Below are positions 7,072 through 14,506 of a DNA stretch of 21,997 nt, piece after piece. The notes beneath the pieces are model-generated. The model was not told where the DNA came from. It did not search any database and was given only the letters and a program-made list of their open reading frames with translations. Within the stretch, counting starts at the first letter, position 1. Each line of letters begins with the position of its first letter. The stretch is from JANLWK01 sp031364505. GTDB taxonomy: Bacteria > Eisenbacteria > RBG-16-71-46. The position numbers and the translations under genes were made by a program. Location of the stretch: assembly GCA_031364505.1 (NCBI GenBank), contig JANLWK010000266.1:1-21997 (forward strand), read 5' to 3'.

Positions 7072-8318
7072 GCCGCGTCGTGGTGGACCGCAGCGGCCCG
7101 AGCCTGCTCGACGGCTACCGGAGCGTCGTCGGCGAGGGGCCGATCCGGATCCTCGAATCGCTGGCGCGGCGCCTGCGCGGCAAGCGCATGGTGATGGTCA
7201 ATTCCACGTCGACGGGCGGCGGCGTCGCCGAGATCCTGCACCGGCTCGTGCGCCTGCTCGAGGAGCTGGGCGTGCCGACGACGTGGGAGGTGATCCCGGG
7301 CGACGCGACGTTCCACGCCATCACGAAGACGATCCACAACACGCTGCACGGGGCGCCCGGGCGGCTGACCGAGGCCGACGAGGCGTACTACTTCGAGATG
7401 AACCGCCAGGCCGCGGCCGAGCTCGACATCGACGGCGACCTGGTGATCATCCACGACCCGCAGCCGGCGGCCCTCGTGCTGCAGCGCCGCAACCCGAACC
7501 AGCGCTGGGTGTGGCGGTGCCATATCGACCTGTCGCACGCCGATCCGGAGACGTGGGGGTTCCTGTCGCCGCTCGTGTCGATGTACGACACGGCGATTTT
7601 CTCGCACGCGGCCTTCGCGCGGCCGCTGCCGGTGCCGACCGTGCTGGCGCCGCCGTCGATCGATCCGCTGTCCGACAAGAACCGCGAGCTGGACGCCGCC
7701 GAGTGCGACGCGCTGCTGGCGCCGCACGGGCTCCCGGCGCGGCGGCCGTGGGTCACGCAGATCTCGCGCTTCGACCGGCTCAAGGATCCGGTCGGCGTCG
7801 TCGACGCGTTCGCGCTCGCGCGCGCGCAGGAGGACGCGCACCTGGTGCTCGCCGGCGGCTCGGCGGACGACGACCCGGAGGGCGCCGAGGTGCTCGCCGA
7901 GGTGCGCGACCGCGCCGAGGGCATGCGCGACGTGTCGATCCTGGCGCTGCCGCCCGACGCCCACCTGACGATCAACGCGCTGCAGCGGCGCTCGGCCGTC
8001 GTGGTGCAGAAGTCCTTGCGCGAGGGCTTCGCGCTCACCGTCTCCGAAGCGTTGTGGAAGCGCCGCGCGGTGATCGCGAGTGCGGTGGGCGGCATTCCGC
8101 TCCAGGTGCTGCACGAGCGCACCGGCATGCTCGTCCGCTCGATCGAGGGCTGCGCCTACCAGATGACCCGGCTACTCAGGGCGCCGGACGTCCGCCGCCG
8201 GCTGGGTGCCGCCGGCCGCGACCACGTCCGCGACAACTTCCTGCACACGCGCGAAGCCCGCGACTACCTGGCCGTGTTCGTCCGCCTGCTCGAGCGCCGC
8301 GAAGTCCACACGGCCTGA
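7068..8318 (+). CDS. treT: Trehalose synthase TreT (GT4 trehalose glycosyltransferring synthase)
   Basis: A 416-residue GT-B glycosyltransferase matching TreT, which joins NDP-glucose and glucose to give trehalose, reversibly. Visible landmarks are an N-terminal V-N-S-T-S-T-G-G-G-V-A-E-I donor/acceptor loop, V-I-I-H-D-P-Q-P, W-R-C-H-I-D-L-S, I-S-R-F-D-R-L-K-D-P at the start of the second Rossmann domain, and the GT4 E-x7-E region S-L-R-E-G-F-A-L-T-V-S-E-A with V-G-G-I-P-L-Q-V after it. The start is GTG at 7068 inside the stop of the preceding gene. It is the last gene of the otsA operon; a hairpin overlaps its stop. Together with OtsAB it gives the cell two independent routes to trehalose. 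Confidence 0.88.
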   Translation: MSRVVVDRSGPSLLDGYRSVVGEGPIRILESLARRLRGKRMVMVNSTSTGGGVAEILHRLVRLLEELGVPTTWEVIPGDATFHAITKTIHNTLHGAPGRLTEADEAYYFEMNRQAAAELDIDGDLVIIHDPQPAALVLQRRNPNQRWVWRCHIDLSHADPETWGFLSPLVSMYDTAIFSHAAFARPLPVPTVLAPPSIDPLSDKNRELDAAECDALLAPHGLPARRPWVTQISRFDRLKDPVGVVDAFALARAQEDAHLVLAGGSADDDPEGAEVLAEVRDRAEGMRDVSILALPPDAHLTINALQRRSAVVVQKSLREGFALTVSEALWKRRAVIASAVGGIPLQVLHERTGMLVRSIEGCAYQMTRLLRAPDVRRRLGAAGRDHVRDNFLHTREARDYLAVFVRLLERREVHTA

Positions 8319-8344
8319 ACGGCGGCGGCATCCCGCGGCCGTTC
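8317..8344 (+). terminator. Hairpin at the end of the trehalose operon
   Basis: GAACGGC (8317-8323) and GCCGTTC (8338-8344) plus an inner GCGG/CCGC make an 11-bp stem with one internal mismatch and loop CATC. It begins inside the treT stop codon. No T-run follows. Confidence 0.5.
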
Positions 8345-8408
8345 GACCCGCTCTCACGACCCCCGGTACCGCCCGGGTTGCCGGATCGGCTATCCTGTCG
8401 CAAGACGT

Positions 8409-8550
8409 CCCGTGCTCCCCACGGGCTGATGTGATAGCGGCACCCCGGCGCCGCGACGCGAACCCCGCGCGGGTTCGATGCGCATCCCGCCGAAATCTGT
8501 TGCGAATACAATCGTCCGGCTCCCGAGGCCGGCTGAACGGGCGGCACCCG
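8409..8550 (+). other. Hairpin-rich stretch upstream of the PSP1 gene
   Basis: Between treT and the PSP1 gene there are four short stems: CCCGTG/CACGGG (8409-8425), CGAACCC/GGGTTCG (8459-8477), CCGGC/GCCGG (8516-8532) and GGCGG/CCGCC shortly after 8540. A TATCCT at 8391-8396 could start a transcript through them. It does not fold as a tRNA and matches no riboswitch I know; it may simply reflect high GC. Confidence 0.3.
8507..8512 (+). promoter_or_regulatory. Putative -10 element of the PSP1 gene
   Basis: TACAAT matches the -10 consensus at five of six positions. It would give a leader of about 54 nt with two of the small stems and an AGAGG ribosome site at 8561-8565. No clear -35. Confidence 0.4.
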
Positions 8551-8572
8551 CCGTCCGCATAGAGGCATCCCG

Positions 8573-9442
8573 ATGTCGGATATCGTGCAGGTTGCGCTGC
8601 GCGGCTCGCGCAGGGAATTCTTCCTCAACTCCCGCACCCTCTGGCTCACGCTGCGCGATCCCGTGATCGTCCAGACCGATCACGGTGAGGCCATCGGCAA
8701 GGTTCACCTGAAGGGCATGCTCGTCGAACTCAAGCGCCCCGGGAACGTCACGCGCGAGATCATCCGCAAGGCGACCGAAGAGGACCTGGACCAGGACGAC
8801 CACAACCGCCAGCGCGAATCCGAAGCGTTCGAGTACTGCCGCGAACGGATCGAGCTGCGCGAGCTGAAGATGGACCTGTCCGAAGTCGAGATCGCGTTCC
8901 CGGGCAACCGTTACACGTTCTTCTTCTCGGCCGAGCACCGGGTGGACTTCCGCGAGCTGGTCAAGGACCTGGCCGCGAAGTTCCGCGCGCGGATCGAGCT
9001 GCGGCAGATCGGCATCCGCGACCAGGCCAAGCGCCTCAATGGGTGCGGCCCCTGCGGGCGCGCGTTCTGCTGCTCGACCTGGCTCAAGAACTTCCATCCC
9101 GTGACGCTCAAGATGGCCCGGGAGCAGCAGCTGTCGCTCTCGCCCAGCAAGATCTCGGGCGCCTGCGGCCGGCTCATGTGCTGCCTCTCGTATGAGCTGG
9201 CGCGATACCGGGATAGCGTGGAGAAACTCCCGCCGGTCGGTGCCCGCATCAAAACGGGCAAAGGCGTCGTCACCGTGGTGGCCCAGTACATCGCCCAGGA
9301 GGCGGTGTCGATCCGCGACGACGACGGCGCCGTGCACCGCATCGCGATGTCGGACCTGCCGCCCGGCCCGTATCACGAGTGCGGTGACTGCAATTGCGGC
9401 GAGCGCGAGAAGGGCGCTGCGCCCCCGGACGCGACCGAATAG
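8573..9442 (+). CDS. PSP1 domain protein (RicT/YaaT family)
   Basis: This 289-residue protein has the PSP1 core: the N-terminal part binds the gene's usual L-x-G-x-V-x segment, followed by R-x-R-E-S-E-A-F-E-Y-C, F-F-F-S-A-E-x-R-V-D-F-R-E-L-V and two Cys clusters, C-G-P-C-G-R-A-F-C-C near residue 160 and C-G-R-L-M-C-C near 200. In Bacillus, RicT works with RicA and RicF as an Fe-S complex affecting RNA maturation and phosphorelay. Whether that holds here is unknown. An extra Cys group, C-G-D-C-N-C-G, sits in the C-terminal tail. ATG 8573 has AGAGG 7 nt upstream. The next gene, metG, begins 56 nt after the stop and has its own promoter. Confidence 0.88.
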   Translation: MSDIVQVALRGSRREFFLNSRTLWLTLRDPVIVQTDHGEAIGKVHLKGMLVELKRPGNVTREIIRKATEEDLDQDDHNRQRESEAFEYCRERIELRELKMDLSEVEIAFPGNRYTFFFSAEHRVDFRELVKDLAAKFRARIELRQIGIRDQAKRLNGCGPCGRAFCCSTWLKNFHPVTLKMAREQQLSLSPSKISGACGRLMCCLSYELARYRDSVEKLPPVGARIKTGKGVVTVVAQYIAQEAVSIRDDDGAVHRIAMSDLPPGPYHECGDCNCGEREKGAAPPDATE

Positions 9443-9458
9443 TCGGCGTCGGGCCGCC

Positions 9459-9467
9459 TGCTATACT
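9459..9467 (+). promoter_or_regulatory. Extended -10 promoter of metG
   Basis: TGC followed by TATACT (9462-9467) is an extended -10 element. Transcription would start near 9474, which is upstream of the AGGAG at 9487-9491 and the CTG at 9499 but downstream of the only other in-frame start (TTG 9394). Confidence 0.6.
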
Positions 9468-9498
9468 CGCCGGCCACCTCGATCACAGGAGTTCCGCC

Positions 9499-11217
9499 CT
9501 GCCTCGCTTCTACATCACGACCGCCATTGATTATGTCAATGGCCGCCCGCATCTCGGCCATGCCTACGAGAAGGTTCTGGCCGACGTGATCGCGCGCGTC
9601 CACCGCCAGAAGGGCGACCAGACCTTCTTCCTGACCGGCACGGACGAGCACGGTCAGAAGGTCGCGAACACGGCGGCCGAGCGCGGCGTCGAGCCCAAGG
9701 CGTTCGTCGACGAGTACTCGCAGTACTTCAAGGACGCCTGGAAGGCGCTCGACATCCGGAACGAGAAGTTCATCCGCACGACCGACCAGCGCCACGAGCT
9801 GGCCGTGCAGGAGTTGTTCCGCCGGTTGTACGACGCGCGCAGCCCCAAGACCGGCGAGCCGGTGCTCTACGAAGACGCCTACGAGGGCCTGTACTGCGAC
9901 GGCTGCGAGGGATTCAAGCAGGAGAAGGACCTGGATGCCGAGGGCCGGTGTCCCGAGCACAAGACGAAGCCGCGCAAGATCCGCGAGACCAACTTCTTCT
10001 TCCGCCTGTCCGAATACGACGAAGCACTACTCAAGCACCTCGAGGCGCATCCGGAATTCATCGAGCCCGACTACCGGCGCAACGAAGTCCTGAACGTGAT
10101 CCGCGAGGGCCTGCAGGACGTGAGCGTGTCGCGGCCGAACGTGCCGTGGGGCATCCCGCTGCCCGACGAGATCCCCGATAGCAAGGGCCATACGGCCTAC
10201 GTGTGGGCCGACGCGCTGCTCAACTACCTGTCGGCGCTCGGCTGGCCGGAGCGGAAGTACTCGCTGTGGTGGCTTTCGAAGAAGGGCGACGTGGGCGGCC
10301 CGGGGGCCGCGCGCCAGGACGAGTTCGAGCGGCTCGACGGCCAGGGCCGGCCGGGTGCCGCTTGGGCGGGTTCCTCGCAACCGCAGTACACGAACGCGTT
10401 CCACCTGATCGGCAAGGACATCAGCCGCTTCCACTGCATCCTGTGGCCGGCCCTGCTGCTCGCGGCCGGCGTGCCGCTGCCGCGCCAGGTATACGTGCAC
10501 GGGTTCATCTATGCGAAGGGCGAGCGGCTGTCGAAGTCGCTGGGCAACGTCGTCGACCCGATCGAGGTCGTCGAGCGCTTCGGCGCCGACGCGCTGCGCT
10601 TCTACCTGGTCGACGCGATCCCGACCGGCCGCGACGGTGAGTTCACGTTCGAGCAATTCGTCGAGCACGTGAACACGCACCTCGCGAACAAGCTGGGCAA
10701 CCTGGCCAGCCGGACGATCACGCTCGTGCACAAGTATTTCGGCGGGCAGGTGCCGGCCGACTGGGCACCGCACGCGCTCGCCGACGAGGCCGCGCGCCTG
10801 GCGCTCCAATCGCTGGTCGACACCGCGGCGACGACCGACGTCGAGACGCCGAAGTCCTACGACGAACTGCGCCTGAACGAGGCGCTGGAGCACGTGTGGA
10901 ACGTCGTCGAGCGAGCGAACGAGTTCACCGACCGCGCGAAGCCGTGGGAAACCGGCAAGGACGAGGCCCGCCGCGCCGAGCTGGGCACGACGCTGTCGGC
11001 GCTGCTCGAGACGCTGCGGCTCACGGCGATCTGGGCGTGGCCCGTGATCCCGACCAAGTGCGAGCAGCTCTGGTCGACGCTGGGCCTGCCCGGCTCGCCG
11101 GCCGACCAGCGCGGCGACGACGCGCGCCCCGCCTTCGGCGCGACGCCGGCCCGCGCCGTGGGCGAGCCCGCGATCCTGTTCCCGCGGATCGACGTCAAGG
11201 CGCTCGCCGAGTCCTGA
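9499..11217 (+). CDS. metG: Methionyl-tRNA synthetase, apparently starting at CTG
   Basis: This class I synthetase charges tRNA-Met. From 9499 the protein is 572 residues. It shows F-Y-I-T-T-A-I-D-Y-V-N-G at the N-terminus, H-L-G-H at 18-21 (HIGH motif), a zinc knuckle C133-x2-C136...C151-x2-H154, F-H-L-I-G-K-D-I-S-R-F-H, and R-L-S-K-S at 343-347 (KMSKS motif). The start is inferred to be CTG 9499: AGGAG lies 7 nt upstream, the family N-terminus begins there, and no in-frame ATG, GTG or TTG occurs between the promoter and the HIGH motif. Residues about 253-296 carry a Gly/Ala-rich insertion before the conserved F-H-L-I-G-K-D. The C-terminal Trbp111-like tRNA-binding domain is absent. The 21-nt gap to the convergent gene leaves little room for a terminator. 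Confidence 0.9.
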   Translation: MPRFYITTAIDYVNGRPHLGHAYEKVLADVIARVHRQKGDQTFFLTGTDEHGQKVANTAAERGVEPKAFVDEYSQYFKDAWKALDIRNEKFIRTTDQRHELAVQELFRRLYDARSPKTGEPVLYEDAYEGLYCDGCEGFKQEKDLDAEGRCPEHKTKPRKIRETNFFFRLSEYDEALLKHLEAHPEFIEPDYRRNEVLNVIREGLQDVSVSRPNVPWGIPLPDEIPDSKGHTAYVWADALLNYLSALGWPERKYSLWWLSKKGDVGGPGAARQDEFERLDGQGRPGAAWAGSSQPQYTNAFHLIGKDISRFHCILWPALLLAAGVPLPRQVYVHGFIYAKGERLSKSLGNVVDPIEVVERFGADALRFYLVDAIPTGRDGEFTFEQFVEHVNTHLANKLGNLASRTITLVHKYFGGQVPADWAPHALADEAARLALQSLVDTAATTDVETPKSYDELRLNEALEHVWNVVERANEFTDRAKPWETGKDEARRAELGTTLSALLETLRLTAIWAWPVIPTKCEQLWSTLGLPGSPADQRGDDARPAFGATPARAVGEPAILFPRIDVKALAES

Positions 11218-11238
11218 CGCCCGGCGGGGCCAGTGCGT

Positions 11239-11688
11239 CTAGTTCGTCCCCGGCGTTTCGAGCCCGCATCGCTCGCGATAGCGCGCGTAGGCATCTCGAT
11301 CCTCCGCGGATTCGTCGATCGCCAGGCGCGCGATCCGGCCGGCCTCGTCGAATGCCAGCCGCACGCGCCAGCGGCGGCGGTGCCAGAGGACGGGCACCTT
11401 CATCAGGTACTCGGTGAAAGCGATTTCGGCCCTATTGGCCCCATCGGCCCCTGCGGATTCCACGTGAGGTTCGAGTCGCCGTTCGTCGAACTCGCGCCGC
11501 AGCCGCGCCCACTCGTGACCGGCGTGCTCGACGATGCGCTCCCCTTCGAGCTCCACGCCGAACCACTCGGCGCGGCAGTCGGGTGCGAGCAAGCGGCGCA
11601 TGGTGCCGAAGTCGCCCTGCACGAGGGATGCGGCGAAGGCACTGGCCAGTTCGCGCGCACGCGCGGCGGCGGGGGATTCGGTAGTCAT
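11239..11688 (-). CDS. SnoaL-like (NTF2-fold) small protein
   Basis: A 149-residue protein of uncertain role. The opening, with A-x-A-F-A-A-S-L-V-Q-G-D-F-G-T-M-R-R-L-L-A-P-D-C-R-A-E-W-F-G, has the helix-strand pattern of SnoaL-like/NTF2 folds, followed by a segment resembling their pattern of beta strands (V-L-W-H-R-R-R-W-R-V-R-L-A-F). No active-site signature identifies a substrate. It has no signal peptide. It faces metG end to end and is divergent from tatD (74 nt between starts). The plus-strand frame over the same bases has no recognisable family, so I prefer this strand. The start at ATG 11688 is the first in frame; ribosome site weak. Confidence 0.6.
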   Translation of the reverse strand: MTTESPAAARARELASAFAASLVQGDFGTMRRLLAPDCRAEWFGVELEGERIVEHAGHEWARLRREFDERRLEPHVESAGADGANRAEIAFTEYLMKVPVLWHRRRWRVRLAFDEAGRIARLAIDESAEDRDAYARYRERCGLETPGTN

Positions 11689-11727
11689 TCATCGAGCCTA
11701 CGGGCCCCGCGCGAGTGCGCCAAACGG

Positions 11728-11756
11728 TTGACGCGCCGCGAGGCGCCCCGCACGAT
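11728..11756 (+). promoter_or_regulatory. Promoter of tatD (leaderless arrangement)
   Basis: TTGACG (11728-11733, five of six to the -35 consensus) is followed after 17 nt by CACGAT (11751-11756, three of six to the -10 consensus). The -10 ends 6 nt before the tatD ATG at 11763, so mRNA would begin at the start codon. No Shine-Dalgarno. Confidence 0.5.
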
Positions 11757-11762
11757 GCGCGC

Positions 11763-12524
11763 ATGATCGATACGCACTGCCATCTGTGCGACAAGCGCTT
11801 CGACAAGGATCGCGAGAGCGTGATCGTGCGCGCGAAAGAGGCGGGGGTTTCGCACTTCGTCGAGATCGCCTACGCGCCGGCGATCGTGCCGAAGGCACAG
11901 GCGCTGGCGGCGGCGCACGTGAGCGTCTACCTGTGCGTCGGCGTGCACCCGAGCGAGTCCGGCAAGGTGGGAGACGAGTACCTGGCAGAGCTGCGCGACC
12001 ATGCGCGGCATCCGCGTGTCGTCGCGATCGGCGAGACGGGGCTCGACTTCTTCCGCGACTACGCGCCGCGCGAAGCGCAGGAGCGCTGGTTCGCCGCGCA
12101 GATCACGCTCGCCGAGGAGCTGGGCCTGCCGCTGGTGATCCACCAGCGCAGCGCCCGCGAGGATGTGCTCGCGATGCTCGAGCGTGCGAAGCCGTCGCAT
12201 GGCGGCGTGCTCCACTGCTTGGACGACGGCCCGGAGGTGGTCGAGCGGGCGCAGGCGATCGGCTTCAAGCTGGGCCTCGGCGGCTGTCTGACCTACGGGC
12301 ACGCCGAGCTGGACGAAGCCGTGCGCATGGCGCCCGAGGACATGCTCGTGCTCGAGACCGACGCCCCCTACCTCGAGCCCGAGCCGCGGTCCCTCAAGCG
12401 GAACGAGCCGGCCCTGCTGCGCCGCGTGCTCGCGCGGCTGTGCGAGATCCGCGGCTGGACGCCGGAGGAGGCCGTACGGATCACGCGCGCGAACTCGAAG
12501 GACCTCTACCGCATCCCGGTCTAG
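11763..12524 (+). CDS. tatD: TatD family metal-dependent hydrolase (DNase)
   Basis: A 253-residue TIM-barrel hydrolase of the TatD family. Metal ligands visible are D-T-H-C-H at residues 3-7, the Glu of G-E-T-G-L-D-F near 93, I-H-Q-R near 129, L-H-C near 153 and the Asp of E-T-D-A-P-Y near 203. The family is known for 3'-5' DNA exonuclease activity; the natural substrate here is unknown. TatD is often near metG in bacteria, and here only the small minus-strand gene separates them. A small hairpin begins 3 nt after the stop. Confidence 0.88.
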   Translation: MIDTHCHLCDKRFDKDRESVIVRAKEAGVSHFVEIAYAPAIVPKAQALAAAHVSVYLCVGVHPSESGKVGDEYLAELRDHARHPRVVAIGETGLDFFRDYAPREAQERWFAAQITLAEELGLPLVIHQRSAREDVLAMLERAKPSHGGVLHCLDDGPEVVERAQAIGFKLGLGGCLTYGHAELDEAVRMAPEDMLVLETDAPYLEPEPRSLKRNEPALLRRVLARLCEIRGWTPEEAVRITRANSKDLYRIPV

Positions 12525-12526
12525 GG

Positions 12527-12547
12527 GCCCGGGAAGGCGCTCCGGGC
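12527..12547 (+). terminator. Hairpin after tatD
   Basis: GCCCGG (12527-12532) and CCGGGC (12542-12547) form a 6-bp stem with a 9-nt loop, 2 nt after the stop. No T-run. Confidence 0.35.
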
Positions 12548-12668
12548 GGCGCGGGTCCAGCCTCGGTCAATTCCACATCCCACTCGGCCTCGTCGTCCGT
12601 ATGCGAAGTGAAGGCGCCGCCATACGGCGGACTCCGATATCGAACGGCCCGCATCCAATGGAGTAACC

Positions 12669-13187
12669 GTGAAGACCGCTCTCCTGTTCTCGTGTCTGCT
12701 GACCGCCTCGTTCGCCGTGGCCGCTCACGCGGGCGTCGCGCCGAAAGGAAAGGTCGTGTCGTCCCATACACCGGTCGTCACCCCGAACAGTCCCGATCGC
12801 GTCACGCACACGGACACCGAGTGGAGGAAGCTCCTGTCCCCGCAGCAATACAGCGTATTGCGCCGCGGCGGCACGGAGATCGCGTTCACCGGCCGGTATT
12901 GGAACGACCACCGCAAGGGTACGTACTACTGTGGCGCGTGCGGCTACTTGCTGTTCACTTCGGACACCAAGTTCGACTCCGGGACGGGCTGGCCGAGCTT
13001 CTGGGCGCCCGCGAACGCGAAGCACGTGCATCCGGAAGGCGACCTCACGCGGGCCGTGGTGTGGGACGAGGTCACGTGCGCGCGGTGCGGATCGCACCTG
13101 GGGCACGTGTTCAACGACGGGCCGAAGCCGACGGGACTGCGCTACTGCATGAATTCGGTGGCGCTCGAGTTCGAGCCGGCCAAGTAG
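12669..13187 (+). CDS. msrB: Peptide-methionine (R)-S-oxide reductase MsrB, exported
   Basis: A 172-residue enzyme that reduces methionine-R-sulfoxide in proteins. It begins with a signal peptide (M-K-T, hydrophobic core, A-H-A-G near residue 21), so it should act outside the cytoplasm. The zinc pairs are C88-x2-C91 and C137-x2-C140. The catalytic Cys is C160 in R-Y-C-M-N-S. G-W-P-S-F-W lies between. The start is GTG 12669, with TGGAG 5-10 nt upstream. Periplasmic MsrB needs an electron donor such as a membrane DsbD/MsrQ-like system; none is in the window. It stands alone, with a structured region after it. Confidence 0.9.
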   Translation: MKTALLFSCLLTASFAVAAHAGVAPKGKVVSSHTPVVTPNSPDRVTHTDTEWRKLLSPQQYSVLRRGGTEIAFTGRYWNDHRKGTYYCGACGYLLFTSDTKFDSGTGWPSFWAPANAKHVHPEGDLTRAVVWDEVTCARCGSHLGHVFNDGPKPTGLRYCMNSVALEFEPAK

Positions 13188-13193
13188 CGGGTT

Positions 13194-13215
13194 TTGGGGC
13201 GCTGTGACGCCCCAA
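13194..13215 (+). terminator. Hairpin after msrB
   Basis: TTGGGGCG (13194-13201) and CGCCCCAA (13208-13215) make a perfect 8-bp stem with loop CTGTGA, 6 nt after the msrB stop. The Ts lie on the 5' side, so it is not a canonical intrinsic terminator. Confidence 0.45.
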
Positions 13216-13262
13216 CGTGGCGCGGGGTCGCGTGGGGAGCGCGGCCCTCGGCGCCCACGTTG
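13213..13262 (+). other. Second, overlapping stem-loop between msrB and the HEAT gene
   Basis: CAACGTGG (13213-13220) pairs with CCACGTTG (13255-13262), extended by CGC/GCG across one bulged C. Inside it, GGGTCGCG pairs with CGCGGCCC with one T-G pair. Its first three bases are the last three of the hairpin at 13194-13215, so the two compete. It may be an attenuator-like or processing structure; function unknown. Confidence 0.4.
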
Positions 13263-13366
13263 CATGAGAGTCGTGGCGGTCACGCCGCCGCGCTGAACGC
13301 ACGCAACCGCAGCCGCGCGCGGTACTTCTCCTCAAGCCGAGCGCGATTTCTGCCGAATCACCCGGG

Positions 13367-14425
13367 ATGACGGCTCTCCTGTCCCCCGCCTCGCTCGCCA
13401 CCATCGTGGCGCTCATCATCCTGCTGCCGGTCGCCATCGGATTCGGCGTGTCCCGCATGGCGGCGCGCCGCGTGCGCGACGACGACCGCCAGCGCGCGAA
13501 GCGGCTCGCGGCACTCATGCGCGGCTACCTGCGCGGCCAGTACCCACCCGGGCTGCTCGCAACCGAGGTGCATGCCGCGGACGAGGCGACGTTCTGGAGT
13601 GCGATCGAAGGCCGGCTCGCGACGCTGCCACGCGGCGCGCGGCGGCGGCTCGCCCGGGCGCTCGAGCGCAACCCGCACTCCGCCGAGGAGCGGCGCGTGC
13701 TGCTCGACGATTCGCCACTCCGGCGTGAGCTGGCGGCACGGCGGCTCGGCCTGCTCCCCACCTTCGCCTCGCGCCGCGCGCTGCGGGCGGCACTAGCGGC
13801 CGACCAGGGCATCGGCGCGATCGCGTCCGCCCACGCGCTCGCGCGGATCAGCGACCTGCCGACGCTCGAATGGCTGTTCGAGAACCCCGCGCACCTGCGC
13901 GGGCGGCCCGCGGCCGAATGGACGGAGCTGTTCCGCGCATTCGGCCGCCGCGCACTGACGCGAATCGCCGAGGCGCTCGCGCGCGGGCTGGACGACCCGC
14001 GCATGATCTGCGGCGCCGTGGAGGCGCTGGGCCTCGGCGGCTACGGCGCCGCGGCGCCGGTGATCGAGCGGCTGCTCACTCATACCGAGGTCGACGTGCG
14101 TGTGGTCTCGGCGCGGGCGCTGGGGCGGCTCGCCGCCGAGCCATGCTCCGACGCGCTCATGCACGCATTGCGCGACCCGGCATGGCAGGTGCGTGCCCAG
14201 GCCGCACGCGCGCTCGGGCGCATCGGCCGCGACACCGCGGCGGGCATGCTCGCGCTGTCGCTCACCGACCGTGAGTGGTGGGTGCGGCATCACGCCGCCC
14301 ACGCGCTTGCGCGTCTCGGCGATCGCGGCACCGGCCTGCTCCGCGAGGCCGCCGCGAACTCGCCCGACCGCTACGCCCGCGACATCGCCGAAGACGCACT
14401 CGAGTCGCTCGCCCAAAGCGCGTAG
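13367..14425 (+). CDS. Membrane-anchored HEAT-repeat protein
   Basis: A 352-residue protein with one N-terminal hydrophobic helix (about residues 8-28) followed by a basic stretch and an alpha-helical body. At least three HEAT/PBS-lyase-type repeats are visible in the last third: A-V-E-A-L-G-L-G-G-Y-G-A-A-A-P-V-I, then V-S-A-R-A-L-G-R-L-A, then A-A-R-A-L-G-R-I-G-R-D, then H-A-A-H-A-L-A-R-L-G-D-R. Such proteins usually serve as docking scaffolds. The partner is unknown. Orientation of the soluble part is probably cytosolic given the basic flank after the helix. ATG 13367 has no obvious ribosome site. ksgA starts 81 nt after the stop. Confidence 0.75.
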   Translation: MTALLSPASLATIVALIILLPVAIGFGVSRMAARRVRDDDRQRAKRLAALMRGYLRGQYPPGLLATEVHAADEATFWSAIEGRLATLPRGARRRLARALERNPHSAEERRVLLDDSPLRRELAARRLGLLPTFASRRALRAALAADQGIGAIASAHALARISDLPTLEWLFENPAHLRGRPAAEWTELFRAFGRRALTRIAEALARGLDDPRMICGAVEALGLGGYGAAAPVIERLLTHTEVDVRVVSARALGRLAAEPCSDALMHALRDPAWQVRAQAARALGRIGRDTAAGMLALSLTDREWWVRHHAAHALARLGDRGTGLLREAAANSPDRYARDIAEDALESLAQSA

Positions 14426-14494
14426 GACGGGCCGCGTAACGGCGACCTCCGTCGTCTCGCCGCCGCGCCGCTTCTCCGCCGTCCCCGCCGACCG

Positions 14495-14500
14495 TACACT
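14495..14500 (+). promoter_or_regulatory. Putative -10 element of ksgA (leaderless arrangement)
   Basis: TACACT (14495-14500) matches the -10 consensus at four of six positions and ends exactly 6 nt before the ksgA ATG at 14507. No Shine-Dalgarno is present. Confidence 0.45.
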
Positions 14501-14506
14501 CTCCGG

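Noticed and set aside
8459..8490. tRNA-like GGGTTCGAT sequence upstream of the PSP1 gene
   Set aside because: The bases around it do not form a T-arm, and no acceptor stem, anticodon arm or D-arm can be drawn.
11233..11766. Plus-strand frame of 177 codons opposite the SnoaL-like gene
   Set aside because: No family resemblance; the minus-strand product has an NTF2-like pattern. The choice is moderate, not certain.
12567..13283. Minus-strand frame of 238 codons opposite msrB
   Set aside because: Antisense to a clear MsrB with intact zinc and catalytic cysteines; no domain is recognisable.
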